Positions 1 to 9,789 of a DNA stretch of 64,000 nt are shown here, piece after piece; the stretch's first letter is position 1, and each line of letters opens with the position of its first letter. A program made the position numbers and the translations under genes. The notes under the pieces were generated by a model. The model made no database searches and was not told where the DNA came from. It saw only the letters and a list, made by a program, of their open reading frames with translations. The DNA is from Oryzias latipes. Taxonomy: Eukaryota > Chordata > Actinopteri > Beloniformes > Adrianichthyidae. The stretch lies in assembly GCF_002234675.1 (NCBI RefSeq), contig NC_019881.2, positions 16,983,494 to 17,047,493 of the forward strand, read 5' to 3'.

Positions 1-100
1 AAACGTTTATTGATTTTGGCCAAAAAAAAAAGACATATTCATAATTAAAAGACCACTGGGAACACTTTAAAGATGGATCAACATATGATTGATCTGAGGC
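1..100 (+). mobile_element. Family A inverted-repeat element, truncated by the window edge
   Basis: The segment matches the right-hand end of the family A element described at 37461-38033. It has the stretch reading 'gattttggc', then A-rich sequence, then 'aattaaaagaccactgggaac' in shortened form, and ends near 'gatggatcaa'. Only the terminal hundred bases lie in the window. It is non-coding. The assignment rests on sequence shared with nine other copies here. Confidence 0.6.
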
Positions 101-2440
101 TAAAGGTTTTGATACATCTAATATTTGTACATACAGTCAGAGAGCACAGTCTGGTATTTACAAAAAATCCTGGGTGTTCATTAACAACCAAGATATTTCC
201 CTTCTCTGGACAAATAATTCTTTGACAGTCTCCATTTACCAAATGCCTCAATGTTTGTTAATATGCAACTCTAAACTCATCTGTTATCAGGATTTATAAT
301 AAACTACTTGTGGTCTTACATTATCAAAACCAAACAGATGTCAAATTGAAGGTGGAGTTTATGAAAAAAAAAAATGGCATCAACACTTGAGAAATACCAG
401 GGTTGCTATCCGGTGCACCGTATCCAATGTCAGGGTTTATTCTCGGACTGACCCCGTTCTTGAAATGTGTGTAGGTTTGCTGTGTCTGTGACTTGGCAGG
501 CCGTCTGTGCTGACAAACGTACAGCAGCCTGAATGCAGAGAGGCTCATGGAGACGTGAGGAACGTGCTCTGGCAGGCCAGCAGGACGACCCGGCCTCCTT
601 TCTATTGTGTGCTGCAAACGTACACAACCCAAATGTGGCCCTAAATCTCTTGGTCAACAAATTGATCAGAGTGTGTAACCTCTGACCTATACGCTTGTTA
701 CCCCACCCCCAGCAGACAGGTTGGTAACAGCATATGGGACAGTTTGGGGGAGGGTCTGACCTCTCACACAGCCAAGCTTTTTCTATCTGACTTCATGATC
801 ATTTTTCTCTGTCATGTATCGTCTGGGTTGTGTGTGTTTATGTTCATTTTTACAGTAAATTAGATTGTTTATTCTATGTTTTGTCACTTGCATGTTGCAT
901 AACAATGACCTGTATTGATTCATCCCAGAGGCTCTTTTGCAACCAAGACAAACACGTTTCTAGACCAACTTTTACCACACAATCCTAAAAGGTAAACAAA
1001 ACCATGAACACAATATGACTGTTTTCAGTTTTGTATGCCAAAAATACAATGCCCATGAACAAAATCTCCACTACCAAAAACCTAATTTTAATTGAAAATG
1101 TAAATACGTTTATATATTTTGTGTCTTCTATGAATTGGACCACTGCAAGTGGAAAATCCTTCTAAGGGTCTGTGGTGAAGCTGCTGGGCAGCTGTCAGGC
1201 CGCATGGGTGCAACGTAAAAAGCGCTCAACTGTAATTGTGATTTGGCTCGAAGGCAGAAGTCCAGACAGAGAGATTTGTCTGTGAGGGGGATTTTCTGAA
1301 GCTGCTGATGAGATGTCGAAGCCACAAAGAGACATAAACGGAAAGGGTTGTGTGCAAAACTATATGCACAAATACACTGTTACATCCCAAAAAAAAAACA
1401 AAAAAGAAGACAGCTATTTAAAACCCCTAAATGCAACACTTCTGAAACAAACCCCCCATCTTTTTTAATCTATGACTTCCTTTCACACTTTCATTTTTTT
1501 ACATGACGTTACTTGTTTCAGAAAATAAGACCACAACTAAAAGTGTTGTGACAAGTAGGGCTTTTGTTCTAGTCTTTTGCCCATTCTCACAGGTGATGTT
1601 TTTTTTTTGTTTCAGATTTTAGAGGGAAAAAAACACTTGTGACACATAAACAACACTGAAACAACCATTTGCCTTCACAGCTGTTGTAAAGACATTCTGA
1701 ATGAAAAAGTGTAGGTGTGGGCTGCCTCTCTGTGGTTTCAACAGGCACTGCATCTCAAATTGGGTTCTATGTCTAAATTGAGTTCATTTCATTGGAGCTG
1801 GAAGTAAGTCATTTTGTACGAGTGATGTCAAATTCACTCAGTCCTGTTATCATATATTCAATGTTTGGTACACTGGTTGTAAGTTTTTTGTTTTATGTTT
1901 TTAACCATAAATCTGTTAAACCAAAGCTAAGACACAAAAATCTGCATCATCTTCTTCCATCTTCGTAATTAATTACAGGATTCCTTAACAAATCTGTTAT
2001 TGTGGGTGATGTACACATGTTCTACTTTCACACATTTTGTCTTTAATATTAAGGTGTCTGGGAATTAAAAGTAGTATAAAACTGATCTACGGCTGTTTTT
2101 ATGAAACGTGAAGCCCCCTTTTGATCCAAATTTCTTCAATTTAAAGCAAACTTTTGAACTTTGAAAATGGTGTACGCCAGAATGAATAGATAATAAGATA
2201 ATTTTCACGAAACCACATTTTTACAATCTGTTTATGATGCCAAGATTCTAAAAATTTTTTAAAACTACCTGAAAATTGTCACACCTAGGCATCAACTGTA
2301 GATCATTAACACGCTGGTCAAACGGGTCGCAGAATTCCCCCTTGCTATAACCACTGCGAAAGCCAACCGTGACCTCTGACCTCTTCCTACAAAAATCTCA
2401 GGTCTTTCCTGTTAAAGAACTCTCAAATTCCTCCTCTGTA
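101..2440. other. Intergenic, no gene seen
   Basis: The DNA is AT-rich with short homopolymer runs. The open frames here are short, show no domain, and lack a convincing exon pattern. It is the 5' flank of the ECM2-like gene and may hold its promoter, but no clear TATA box or CpG island stands out. Confidence 0.5.
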
Positions 2441-2499
2441 GGTGAGCGTTAGTGTCAGAATTCTTCTCATGATAAAGGAATTTCAGGGGTCATTGTTAC

Positions 2500-2674
2500 T
2501 CTCAGAGTGCAAGTGTGTAAAACTCTGCATACTACAAGGAGTGCTGGGAAGGATCAATAAAGCCCCCCCTATCCATGTCGATGGGGTCATTAGGGGTTGG
2601 AGTGTTCAATACATTGACTCCTCAAAGATGCAGAGGAAAGCAGATGGACAAAACAAGAAGTCAGCTTGTGACAG
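2500..2674 (+). other. Possible non-coding first exon of the ECM2-like gene
   Basis: The segment ends in a good splice donor (gacag|gtgagc, cut after 2674). The next acceptor, ttctttggcag at 2977, opens an exon whose first ATG is at 2983. SLRP genes usually have an untranslated first exon, so this is the natural candidate. The left edge is a guess because no transcription start is visible. Without transcript data the assignment is tentative. Confidence 0.35.
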
Positions 2675-2982
2675 GTGAGCAGTTTGTCCTTTAACATTTT
2701 AGTATTGTTTTATTTATATGTTTATTAATTATAAATGTGCTTTTAAAGTGTCCTTAAGTGCATTGGAGGCTGCCAATAAACACATTAAATTGCTATATAT
2801 ATTCTTGAATCACGATCAGTTTTTTGTTTGTTGTTCTGTGTAAAAATAATTTCAGTTTCATTAGAAAAATGTTACCAATATAAGTAAATAACAATTAAAT
2901 TGAGAGACTGTGTTAAGGATCATCTTAAAAAAGTCAAATAGAATGTACCTATTGTACCTATTCTCTTTCTTTGGCAGGTAAA

Positions 2983-5900
2983 ATGGAACTGCTCCTCTTC
3001 CTCATTCTTGTCAGTCTCCCAAAATCTACCCAGTTTTTGGCTCTTGGTGAGCGTTATGTCAGTTGGAAACCTCTTTTTCCATATTTTTTAATATTCCATA
3101 TTAAACTCAGTAAAATCCATTTCTGCAACAAATTGAATAAATGCCTTTTTGTATTGTTTAGACATGGTGTTTTACTTTTCCTTTTTTACTATTCAATGTA
3201 CTCTTCTTTTATCTAAAAAAGAAAAAAAGTGGACATTTACTCCACTTTTTTAAGTCCAGCAATCTCTTTCATTTGTAACACAGAAAGAAGATTTGCTGAA
3301 ACTGTCCGTCTCCATGGTCTAACAGGGCAGATGTTCAGAGATACAGCCAGATTGAACCCAGCTGAGCAGACTGGCATCAAAAATGAGCTTTCCCAACATT
3401 TTTCCATGTCAATAGAGAAGAGAGAAGATTTGGATCGCACAGAGATTGAGCAGGAACTGAGAAGTGACGGGAATGCCACAGGGGAGCCCGCCAAGAATAA
3501 GGTAATTGCGGAAGAAAGAAGGGAAGAGCAACAGCTGCAAAAGAACAGAAGAACTAAGGAAGCGCCAGCCCATGAGACAATCCCTGAAGTCATTAGCCGC
3601 GTTTACATGGGCAAAAGTAATCGGAATGAACGCCTGATCGGAAAGAAAATGCGTCATGTAAACGCGCCGTTCGGAATACTCTGCCCCGATCAGACTCATT
3701 CGGATCAGAATTTCTTTCCGATCGAGATAGGTGGGTTATACCGATCATTTATCCGATCGTGGAGCATGTAAACGGTAATTCTGATCGTGTGTCACTGCTG
3801 CTCTGGTTTACGTCATGCATAGACGGTGTTTCGCTGAGAGAAAGCTTTGGAGCGCATATGGGACCGACCAGGCTGCTTTGCGGACGCCCCGTGAAAAGCG
3901 CCGCTCCGCTCTTGCCACGCTGGGTCTCCCCTCTCTTTCACCCCTCATGGGGGAGATTCGGAGGAGGGGCGCTTCGTGCCCCCCGACGCTCACTCGGTCC
4001 ACTGGCACCTGAGTGAGCATAGGAGCTGGATTAATATTTTTGTGTCTGTGTGTGTGTGTGTGGGGGGGGTGCTTTTTTACGTGTGCGTTTTGTTGTTTTG
4101 TTATGTGTGGGAGAATTCAGACTGCGAGCCGTCCCGCCGCTCTGGGTTAGCGGCTGCAGGACTCGGGAGGAACCGTGTTCGAACAGAGCTCGGGCCGCTA
4201 GCTCACAGAGTGGCTTTGGGGCGGTCTGTGTGAACTTTTCAAAGCAAAAATAAATGTTGCTCAGTCCTTAGAAAGCTGCAGATTGCTGCGTTTCTCGCAC
4301 GGTCCTGGATTTTGTGTCCATCAGGTTAATGATGTTAGCCCGTGTTGTTAGCCTGTCCTAAGCTTTCGTCCATCTTAATTCTTCCACAAAAAAGCACTGA
4401 CCACACAGATTAAATATAACGATGAGCGAACAGGCACTTCATAATATTCATAACATTAATAAAAGCACGTTTGAAAGATCGTCTCGTATGTTACCGAGCT
4501 GCTGTATTGTTTCAAAAACTGAGAAACGTTTAGGGCCTGTGATGCATGACCAGACCAGGATGATGAAAACAATCCACGGCACGAAAGGGGAAGCAGTGTG
4601 GGACAAGGTGGATGGAGTATTTGTGAGAGTATGATGCAAAAAATGGCAGATGAGGAAAATGAAATGAAGCGAGGAACTAATTCCACCAAATCAGAGGCAG
4701 AAGAGATGGAAGAGGAGAAAAGAGCAGTAAAAGAAGACATTTTTAGGCTAAAACCAGAGGATCAGGAAGCTCCTCCCACAAACAGAAATTCTAAAACTTG
4801 CACCCAGTCTCCAAATCCTTCCACTTCCTTTCCTCTATTTTCACACCAAAAGGTCCCTCCATCCTCTCCTGAGATGCCTTTTCCAAAAGACTTGAAACTT
4901 GAACACGAAGAAGTGAAGGTCTATTTGGGTCTTTTAGCAGCTGATAAAAGTAATTTTGTGAACCCAGCAGAGCCAGAACCACACAGAAACATGATCAGTG
5001 AAGCCGAAAGGGGGGAATTCATTTTCACGGTGCAGGAAGAAAATCCAAATGAACCAGAAGTTACCATCACAAACCTAAGAGCTAAAGAGACAAAGGCCAC
5101 ACAAACACCACACCAAAATGAACAAGGAGGTAAATTTGTCAGTTCTTCCTGGAAGCTAAAACCAAACAACACAAGAGAGAAAACCAAAGCGATTGGAGTT
5201 GATTCCACTCATCCAGGGAAGCCCAGCAGAGCTTCTTCTGCCCTAACACAAATTAACAAACCATCCACCATTCCATCCACAACACCTTCTTCCAGAACCA
5301 TGCAAATCGACGAGGAACACACAAAAAAAACAACCAAGAAGGAAAAGAAAAGGAGGAAGGAAGACAAAACACAAAAGACACCAGGAAGGAGAAACAAAAG
5401 CAGCACCCCAACACACTTCCCTGACTTTATGGAGAACTACTGTCCACTTGAGTGTGTCTGTTATGGGAGGTAAGACTCTAAAATCCCCTTTTTTCATTAT
5501 TTTAATGCCTTCATCGCACTCTGATTGTAACATCCAGGTATGATTAAGGGGTTTTCTACAAAACTAACCCACTTCATGGGAGTGAACTTTAAACTTGTAG
5601 TTTCAAAATCTTAAAAATCTTTTAGGCAAAACCTGCAAAGCAGCTGCGAAACAGGCAACAATGTGGACCAAGTGATCTGTGCTCCACAAGGATCCCTTTC
5701 CTCTTGTTGTCCCATAGTTACTTCCAAACTACTTAAGTTATTTAAAAAGTAAAATGTGGAAAAACACGAATAGACACACTTATTGGGAACACAGGAGCTT
5801 TTGGGTCTTCGACCTCTCCATACCTGAATATATTTCCAGCCATGGAAAAAAAAATTGACAAAATTGTACATGAAATTGGTGCTTTTTCTTTCTGGCTTAG

Positions 5901-7321
5901 GTTTGTTTTGAACAAACCATCTTCCAAAACAAGCTGCTGTGGACACCGTCTATTCTGGTTAGCAGGAAAGTTAACCAAACTAAATTATAGTTGGAACATT
6001 TTTTTTGCATTTTCCATCTTTTCAAAAGCAGGTCATAGGACTAAGTATGTATGAAAACATCCTTTTACATCTTTATGGCTTTTATTAGTTTCCTGTTCAA
6101 ACCTTCAAATGGAGCAGTTGAATTTTGACAAATTATGCAACTTTAGTGTGAAATATTCCTAATGTTAGCCATTTCAGAAAAAGGTTTTGTGCATTGTGGA
6201 GTATTAATCAGAAGTGTCATTTTTTCAGAGTGGTGCAGTGTTCAGACAAAAATGTGGATAAAATTCCATACGGGATTCCCTACAATGCCATCTACATTCT
6301 CCTGATGAATAACCAGATCAACAGCATCCAGCTGGACCTGCTCAATCAATACGACTCTCTTGATTTTCTTGTACTGAGCAACAATCGCCTCACAGACGGG
6401 GCTGTAAAAGGAGCATTCAAGAGAGTCCAAAGTTTAAAGCGGTTGTACTTGGATAGGAATCTTCTGGAGAGTGTGCCAGTTGACCTTCCAGCTTCTCTTG
6501 AGGAGCTCTGGCTGGACAGCAACCACCTCAGGGTGATGTTGAAGGCAGCTTGGACAGGGTGTCCCAGTTTGTCAGTTCTAAGCCTGAGCAACAACAGTTT
6601 GGGAAGTGGATCCCAATCTATTCCCAAAGGAGTTTTTTCCCCCCTGTCCAACCTGCGCACTCTGAACATGGACAACAACCAGTTAGCATCAGTCCCAATG
6701 GACTTACCTCTGTCAGTCAAGGAGCTGTATCTGAAAGGAAACCTCCTCAAACAGTTCCCCGGAGGAATTTTCAGAGGAATTTCCCGATTGATGGTGTTGG
6801 ACTTGAGTGCAAACAGACTGACAAACAGAGGCCTTCTAAAAGACTCTTTACTGAACACTACACACTTGGAGAGCCTAAACTTAGAGAGAAACAGGCTCAA
6901 ACAAGTGCCGCGCCACCTTCCTGCTTCCCTGAAAACTCTAAACCTGAACGAAAACCTCATTTCCTCCATAAAGAAAGCAGCTTTTAGTGACTTGAAAAGC
7001 ATGGAGCACCTCAGTTTGGCAAAAAACAAGATCGCCAAAGTAGCAGCAGGTGCTTTCAGGACTCTGTCCGCTCTGCACCAGTTAGACCTGAGCTACAACA
7101 TCTTGCACCAGGTGCCCAGACACCTGCCTCAAGCTTTACACTCGGTTGCTCTCAGCCACAACAGGATCCAGTCAGTGCCTCATGATGCCTTTTGCTGGGG
7201 TAACAAGACCCTCAGTGGGCTTGTGCGAGTGCAGCTGGAACACAACTTCATTGACTTTGGAGAGATGGATGCGAGGGCTTTTAGCTGCTTACGAGGATCA
7301 CAGGTGGTGCATTTCTACTGA
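2983..7321 (+). CDS. ECM2-like secreted leucine-rich-repeat protein (SLRP family)
   Basis: Exons I can support: 2983-3046 (start Met, signal peptide MELLLFLILVSLP, phase 1 donor at 3047); 3284-3501 (acceptor ttgtaacacag; charged sequence; donor aag|gtaatt, phase 0); a third exon of unclear start (between about 4600 and 4750) ending at 5469; and 6229-7321, the stop-containing exon. The third exon is Lys/Glu/Thr-rich and ends in CPLECVCYG. With the next exon it forms a CX3CXCX6C N-terminal cap, the spacing decorin has. The last exon carries about 14 LRRs with LxxLxLxxNxL cores and a C-terminal pair of Cys (FCWGN ... FSCLRG) like the SLRP ear repeat. A long charged linker before the LRRs and a position next to decorin suggest the ECM2 branch, but no von Willebrand C domain is seen. 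N-glycosylation motifs include NTT and NKT. The exon 2/3 junction is disturbed by the insert at 3600-4400. Family membership is firm; the ECM2 label is an inference. Confidence 0.75.
3600..3774. mobile_element. Short inverted-repeat element (MITE) within the ECM2-like gene
   Basis: The left end reads cgtttacatg and the right end catgtaaacg, with further matches inward (ATCGGA on the left, TCCGAT on the right). The ends are therefore inverted repeats about 30 bp long with mismatches. The element is about 175 bp. It lies directly after a stretch whose open frame continues exon 2 of the ECM2-like gene. No clean target-site duplication could be found, so the exact limits may differ by some bases. 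Confidence 0.6.
3775..4400. other. CpG-rich block, probably repeat-derived, in an intron
   Basis: This stretch is much richer in CG dinucleotides than its surroundings, especially 3880-4000 and 4120-4210. It contains a short (tg)n run near 4045-4062 and an aataaa at about 4247. The composition suggests a second insertion, perhaps a solo terminal repeat, next to the MITE, or a methylation-free island. No TG...CA borders with matching flanks were found. It is not coding. Confidence 0.35.
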
Positions 7322-7382
7322 TCCACAGTAGCTTCACAGAAATTAGATTAACTACTGTGGCTTCATGAGCCGTCTGGTTTAA

Positions 7383-7460
7383 CTTGTCTGTGACTTGTCT
7401 GTGACTTGTCTGTGACTTGTCTGTGACTTGTCTGTGACTTGTCTGTGACTTGTCTGTGAC
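7383..7460 (+). repeat. 11-bp tandem repeat in the 3' UTR of the ECM2-like gene
   Basis: The unit cttgtctgtga is repeated about seven times with no or almost no change, starting some 60 bases after the stop codon. Such perfect copies imply recent expansion and probably length polymorphism. It should be transcribed as part of the 3' UTR. Confidence 0.9.
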
Positions 7461-7688
7461 TGCGAAAGGAGACCGTATGTGTGAAGTTTCACTTCCTACT
7501 ATAGACATGATGCTATCTCTGCTATTTCCCCTTTTCAGAAGAAAAAGTTGGCAGCTTTGTTACAAGAAGGTCAAAAAAATGTTTTTGGTTTCAGCTTAAT
7601 GTTTCAATTCCCCATTTTCGAAGATTCACATTTGAGTTGATTGAAAATTGTTTTGATTAAACAAATGATAAGGTATTGTGTCATAAAA

Positions 7689-7694
7689 AATAAA
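7689..7694 (+). terminator. Candidate poly(A) signal of the ECM2-like gene
   Basis: This is the first AATAAA after the stop codon, giving a 3' UTR of roughly 390 bases. Another lies near 8538. No transcript evidence is available to choose between them. Confidence 0.4.
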
Positions 7695-7817
7695 TGATTT
7701 GCTAAAAATGCGTTATGATGAAAAATATATTAGAGATGAAATATCTATTTCATACAACAGAAGGTCTTGCACATTTAGGGTATTTTTGTTTGTGTTTCTT
7801 TTCTTCGATTAAATCAC

Positions 7818-8147
7818 TTTAAAGATGCAGTCTTGAAATTGTGTTTGGTGTTTACTGATAATGGAGGACATATATTAAGAAAAGTAGGCTTCAAATTGCA
7901 TATTTGTTACATAGAAAATACTCTGGGAGGGCCACAAGCTCCCTGCTCCAAGCTCTCAGCAAAGGGAAGGGGAAGAGGGGCGGGCTTACTCTCTACCAAC
8001 TCTAAGATGAATTTCTAATGAACTCCTGCTCTACAGAAAATATTCCTTAGAAAACGACACAGCTTTTTGGATTTTGACTCAAAACAGCATAAACATAATT
8101 AAGAGACCATAGCCAACTACAATAGACCAAAAGATGATCCGATTAGG
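7818..8147 (+). mobile_element. Family A element, internally deleted copy
   Basis: The segment shares the family A blocks 'ggaggacatatattaagaaaa', 'caagctccctgctcc', the conserved 'gaactcctgctctacagaaa', 'gacacagctttttggattttg' and the end 'aaaagatgatccgatt'. The middle of the element is missing. It lies just downstream of the ECM2-like gene. Confidence 0.75.
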
Positions 8148-8829
8148 ACTTTAAATCTTTTTCTTTGGAATGCAGCATTTTTCTACAGCACTGTATCTGT
8201 GGAAAACCTCAAAATTTGCTGATTTTGAGGTACATAGATTAAAAAAAGGAGATTTCCCTCCTGTTTATCTGATCAACAATTCTTTTTATTTTAAGTATGC
8301 AAACTTAGACTCACAAGTGCAGAGAGGAGTTTGAAGATACAGTAACTACTTCACCTTAGTAAGTTTTCCATAAATCCTATTTGCTTGTTTTTGTTTGTGT
8401 CATCTCTGTCAGATACTTTTTAAAGAGACAAAAGAGTAACCAACAGATATTAAATGTCACATCGAGCTCATCTCAGTTTTACAACAGCCTACTGACAAAC
8501 AAACGATGCCCACAGCTTGTGTTTGCAATTAACTTTCAATAAACATATTTGTCAAAGATCCTGTTTTTGTATATAAAGATCTCTTTGGGGAGTTTGCATG
8601 CTGTCATAATAACTTATAATTGGCATGTTTAATATCAGATCATGATGGTGACTGATGAGATTGTCAAACTATCACATTTCCATGAGCAAATATGAATGTC
8701 TGTGCATTTAAGATGAGCAGAAAATGTTGTTTTCTTTGAAGATTTTACTAACACATCTAGAAAGATAAAATGTGAAGGATTTATCATGAGCTATATTTGA
8801 TTGATTTTCATAATGTTTTACAAATTTAA

Positions 8830-9035
8830 CTCTTGTGCTATCTTAGATGACCCCACCCTTGCATTGACGTGTTCTCCCTACCATGACAAAGGTGGATAAA
8901 GGTGGAGAGGATTTCATGTAATCCATGGACACCAGTGAAGATCACAAATCATTGAAGACAAAAGGTTCAGCGCACTGTCTTGTGGGTCTAGATGACCCAA
9001 CTCCCAATGTTAAAGTGTCTAGGATAGCACAAGGG
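8830..9035. mobile_element. MITE with 18-20 bp terminal inverted repeats
   Basis: The left end ctcttgtgctatcttagatg is the inverted match of the right end, which reads gtgtctaggatagcacaagg. The element is about 206 bp. TTAA precedes the left end, which would suit a piggyBac-type target, but TTAA is not found intact on the right. It has no coding capacity. Confidence 0.8.
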
Positions 9036-9097
9036 CCAAACGCTTTTTGCTGCCTTCAGTCTCAGTAAAACGTCAGAAAACGGGTTTCCAGAAAAAG

Positions 9098-9111
9098 CCA
9101 CTAGATGGCAG
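9098..9111 (+). promoter_or_regulatory. CTCF-like motif, forward orientation
   Basis: CCACTAGATGGCAG fits the vertebrate CTCF core consensus CCASYAGRKGGCRS at every position. It lies just right of the MITE that ends at 9035, between the ECM2-like gene and decorin. Occupancy cannot be read from sequence. Confidence 0.45.
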
Positions 9112-9601
9112 TAAAATGCTAGAAATTGCATCATTGATGAGAGCAGGTTTTGTTTCCTACGTTTAAACCAACATACTAACATAAGCCGGTTCATTTCCAA
9201 CTTCAAAAAAAAAATTAGGGGGCAGTTTAACTGCAAATGTGTGATAAAATATATTTTGTGGGCTAGAGGTATGTTTATTGGGAGCTCAGCAGAGTAAGTA
9301 CGCCTCAGGTAAACACTCATTTGCACCCGAAGCAACAGTTATAAATATAATTTTATTCAAACAGATCACATGAATGTACTTTTTTTTGTGGCAATATTTA
9401 GGGTGATAAACGTGACCATTAAGATGCACACATGACTGAAAAGTAAAAACACTGAACAATTGGGTATAAGACAGCATTAGTCCACGTGGAGGTGCTCCAC
9501 ACTTTCCCCTTTAATAAGTTGACACAGCAACGTGGCACTGCACCCACAACGCCTGGGGAAGAGGAGCAGGAGGAGGGGGGCAGGAGGGAGAGGCTGGAAG
9601 G

Positions 9602-9787
9602 ATGGATCCAGGCTCCACTGCCTCATGCTGTGCCTGTCCAGAAGTGAAGCGCTATGCCTGGGGCAGAGAGTTTACCAGCACCTCCCTACGGTCCAGCAGG
9701 ACCAAGACCACTTACTGGGACACTTTGTCTACCTGGGATTCCCCCCCTTTTCCATTGCTCCACTCAAACCCATTTGATGAATACTGA
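9602..9787 (+). CDS. Unrecognised GC-rich open frame (weak candidate exon)
   Basis: The open frame has 61 codons, starts with MDPGST and ends with FDEY. It lies in a GC-rich island (about 9530-9800) unlike its AT-rich surroundings. A possible acceptor (tgcctgtccag) precedes codon 15. I recognise no domain. It could be a small gene, an exon, a decayed processed copy or chance. Function unknown. Confidence 0.2.
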   Translation: MDPGSTASCCACPEVKRYAWGREFTSTSLRSSRTKTTYWDTLSTWDSPPFPLLHSNPFDEY

Positions 9788-9789
9788 AG

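Noticed and set aside
3284-5469. von Willebrand C domain of a full ECM2
   Set aside because: The region between the signal peptide and the LRR cap has no Cys-rich sequence in the supported frames.
6346-7038. 230-codon minus-strand frame
   Set aside because: It is antisense to the LRR exon; the regular LRR codon pattern leaves the opposite strand open.
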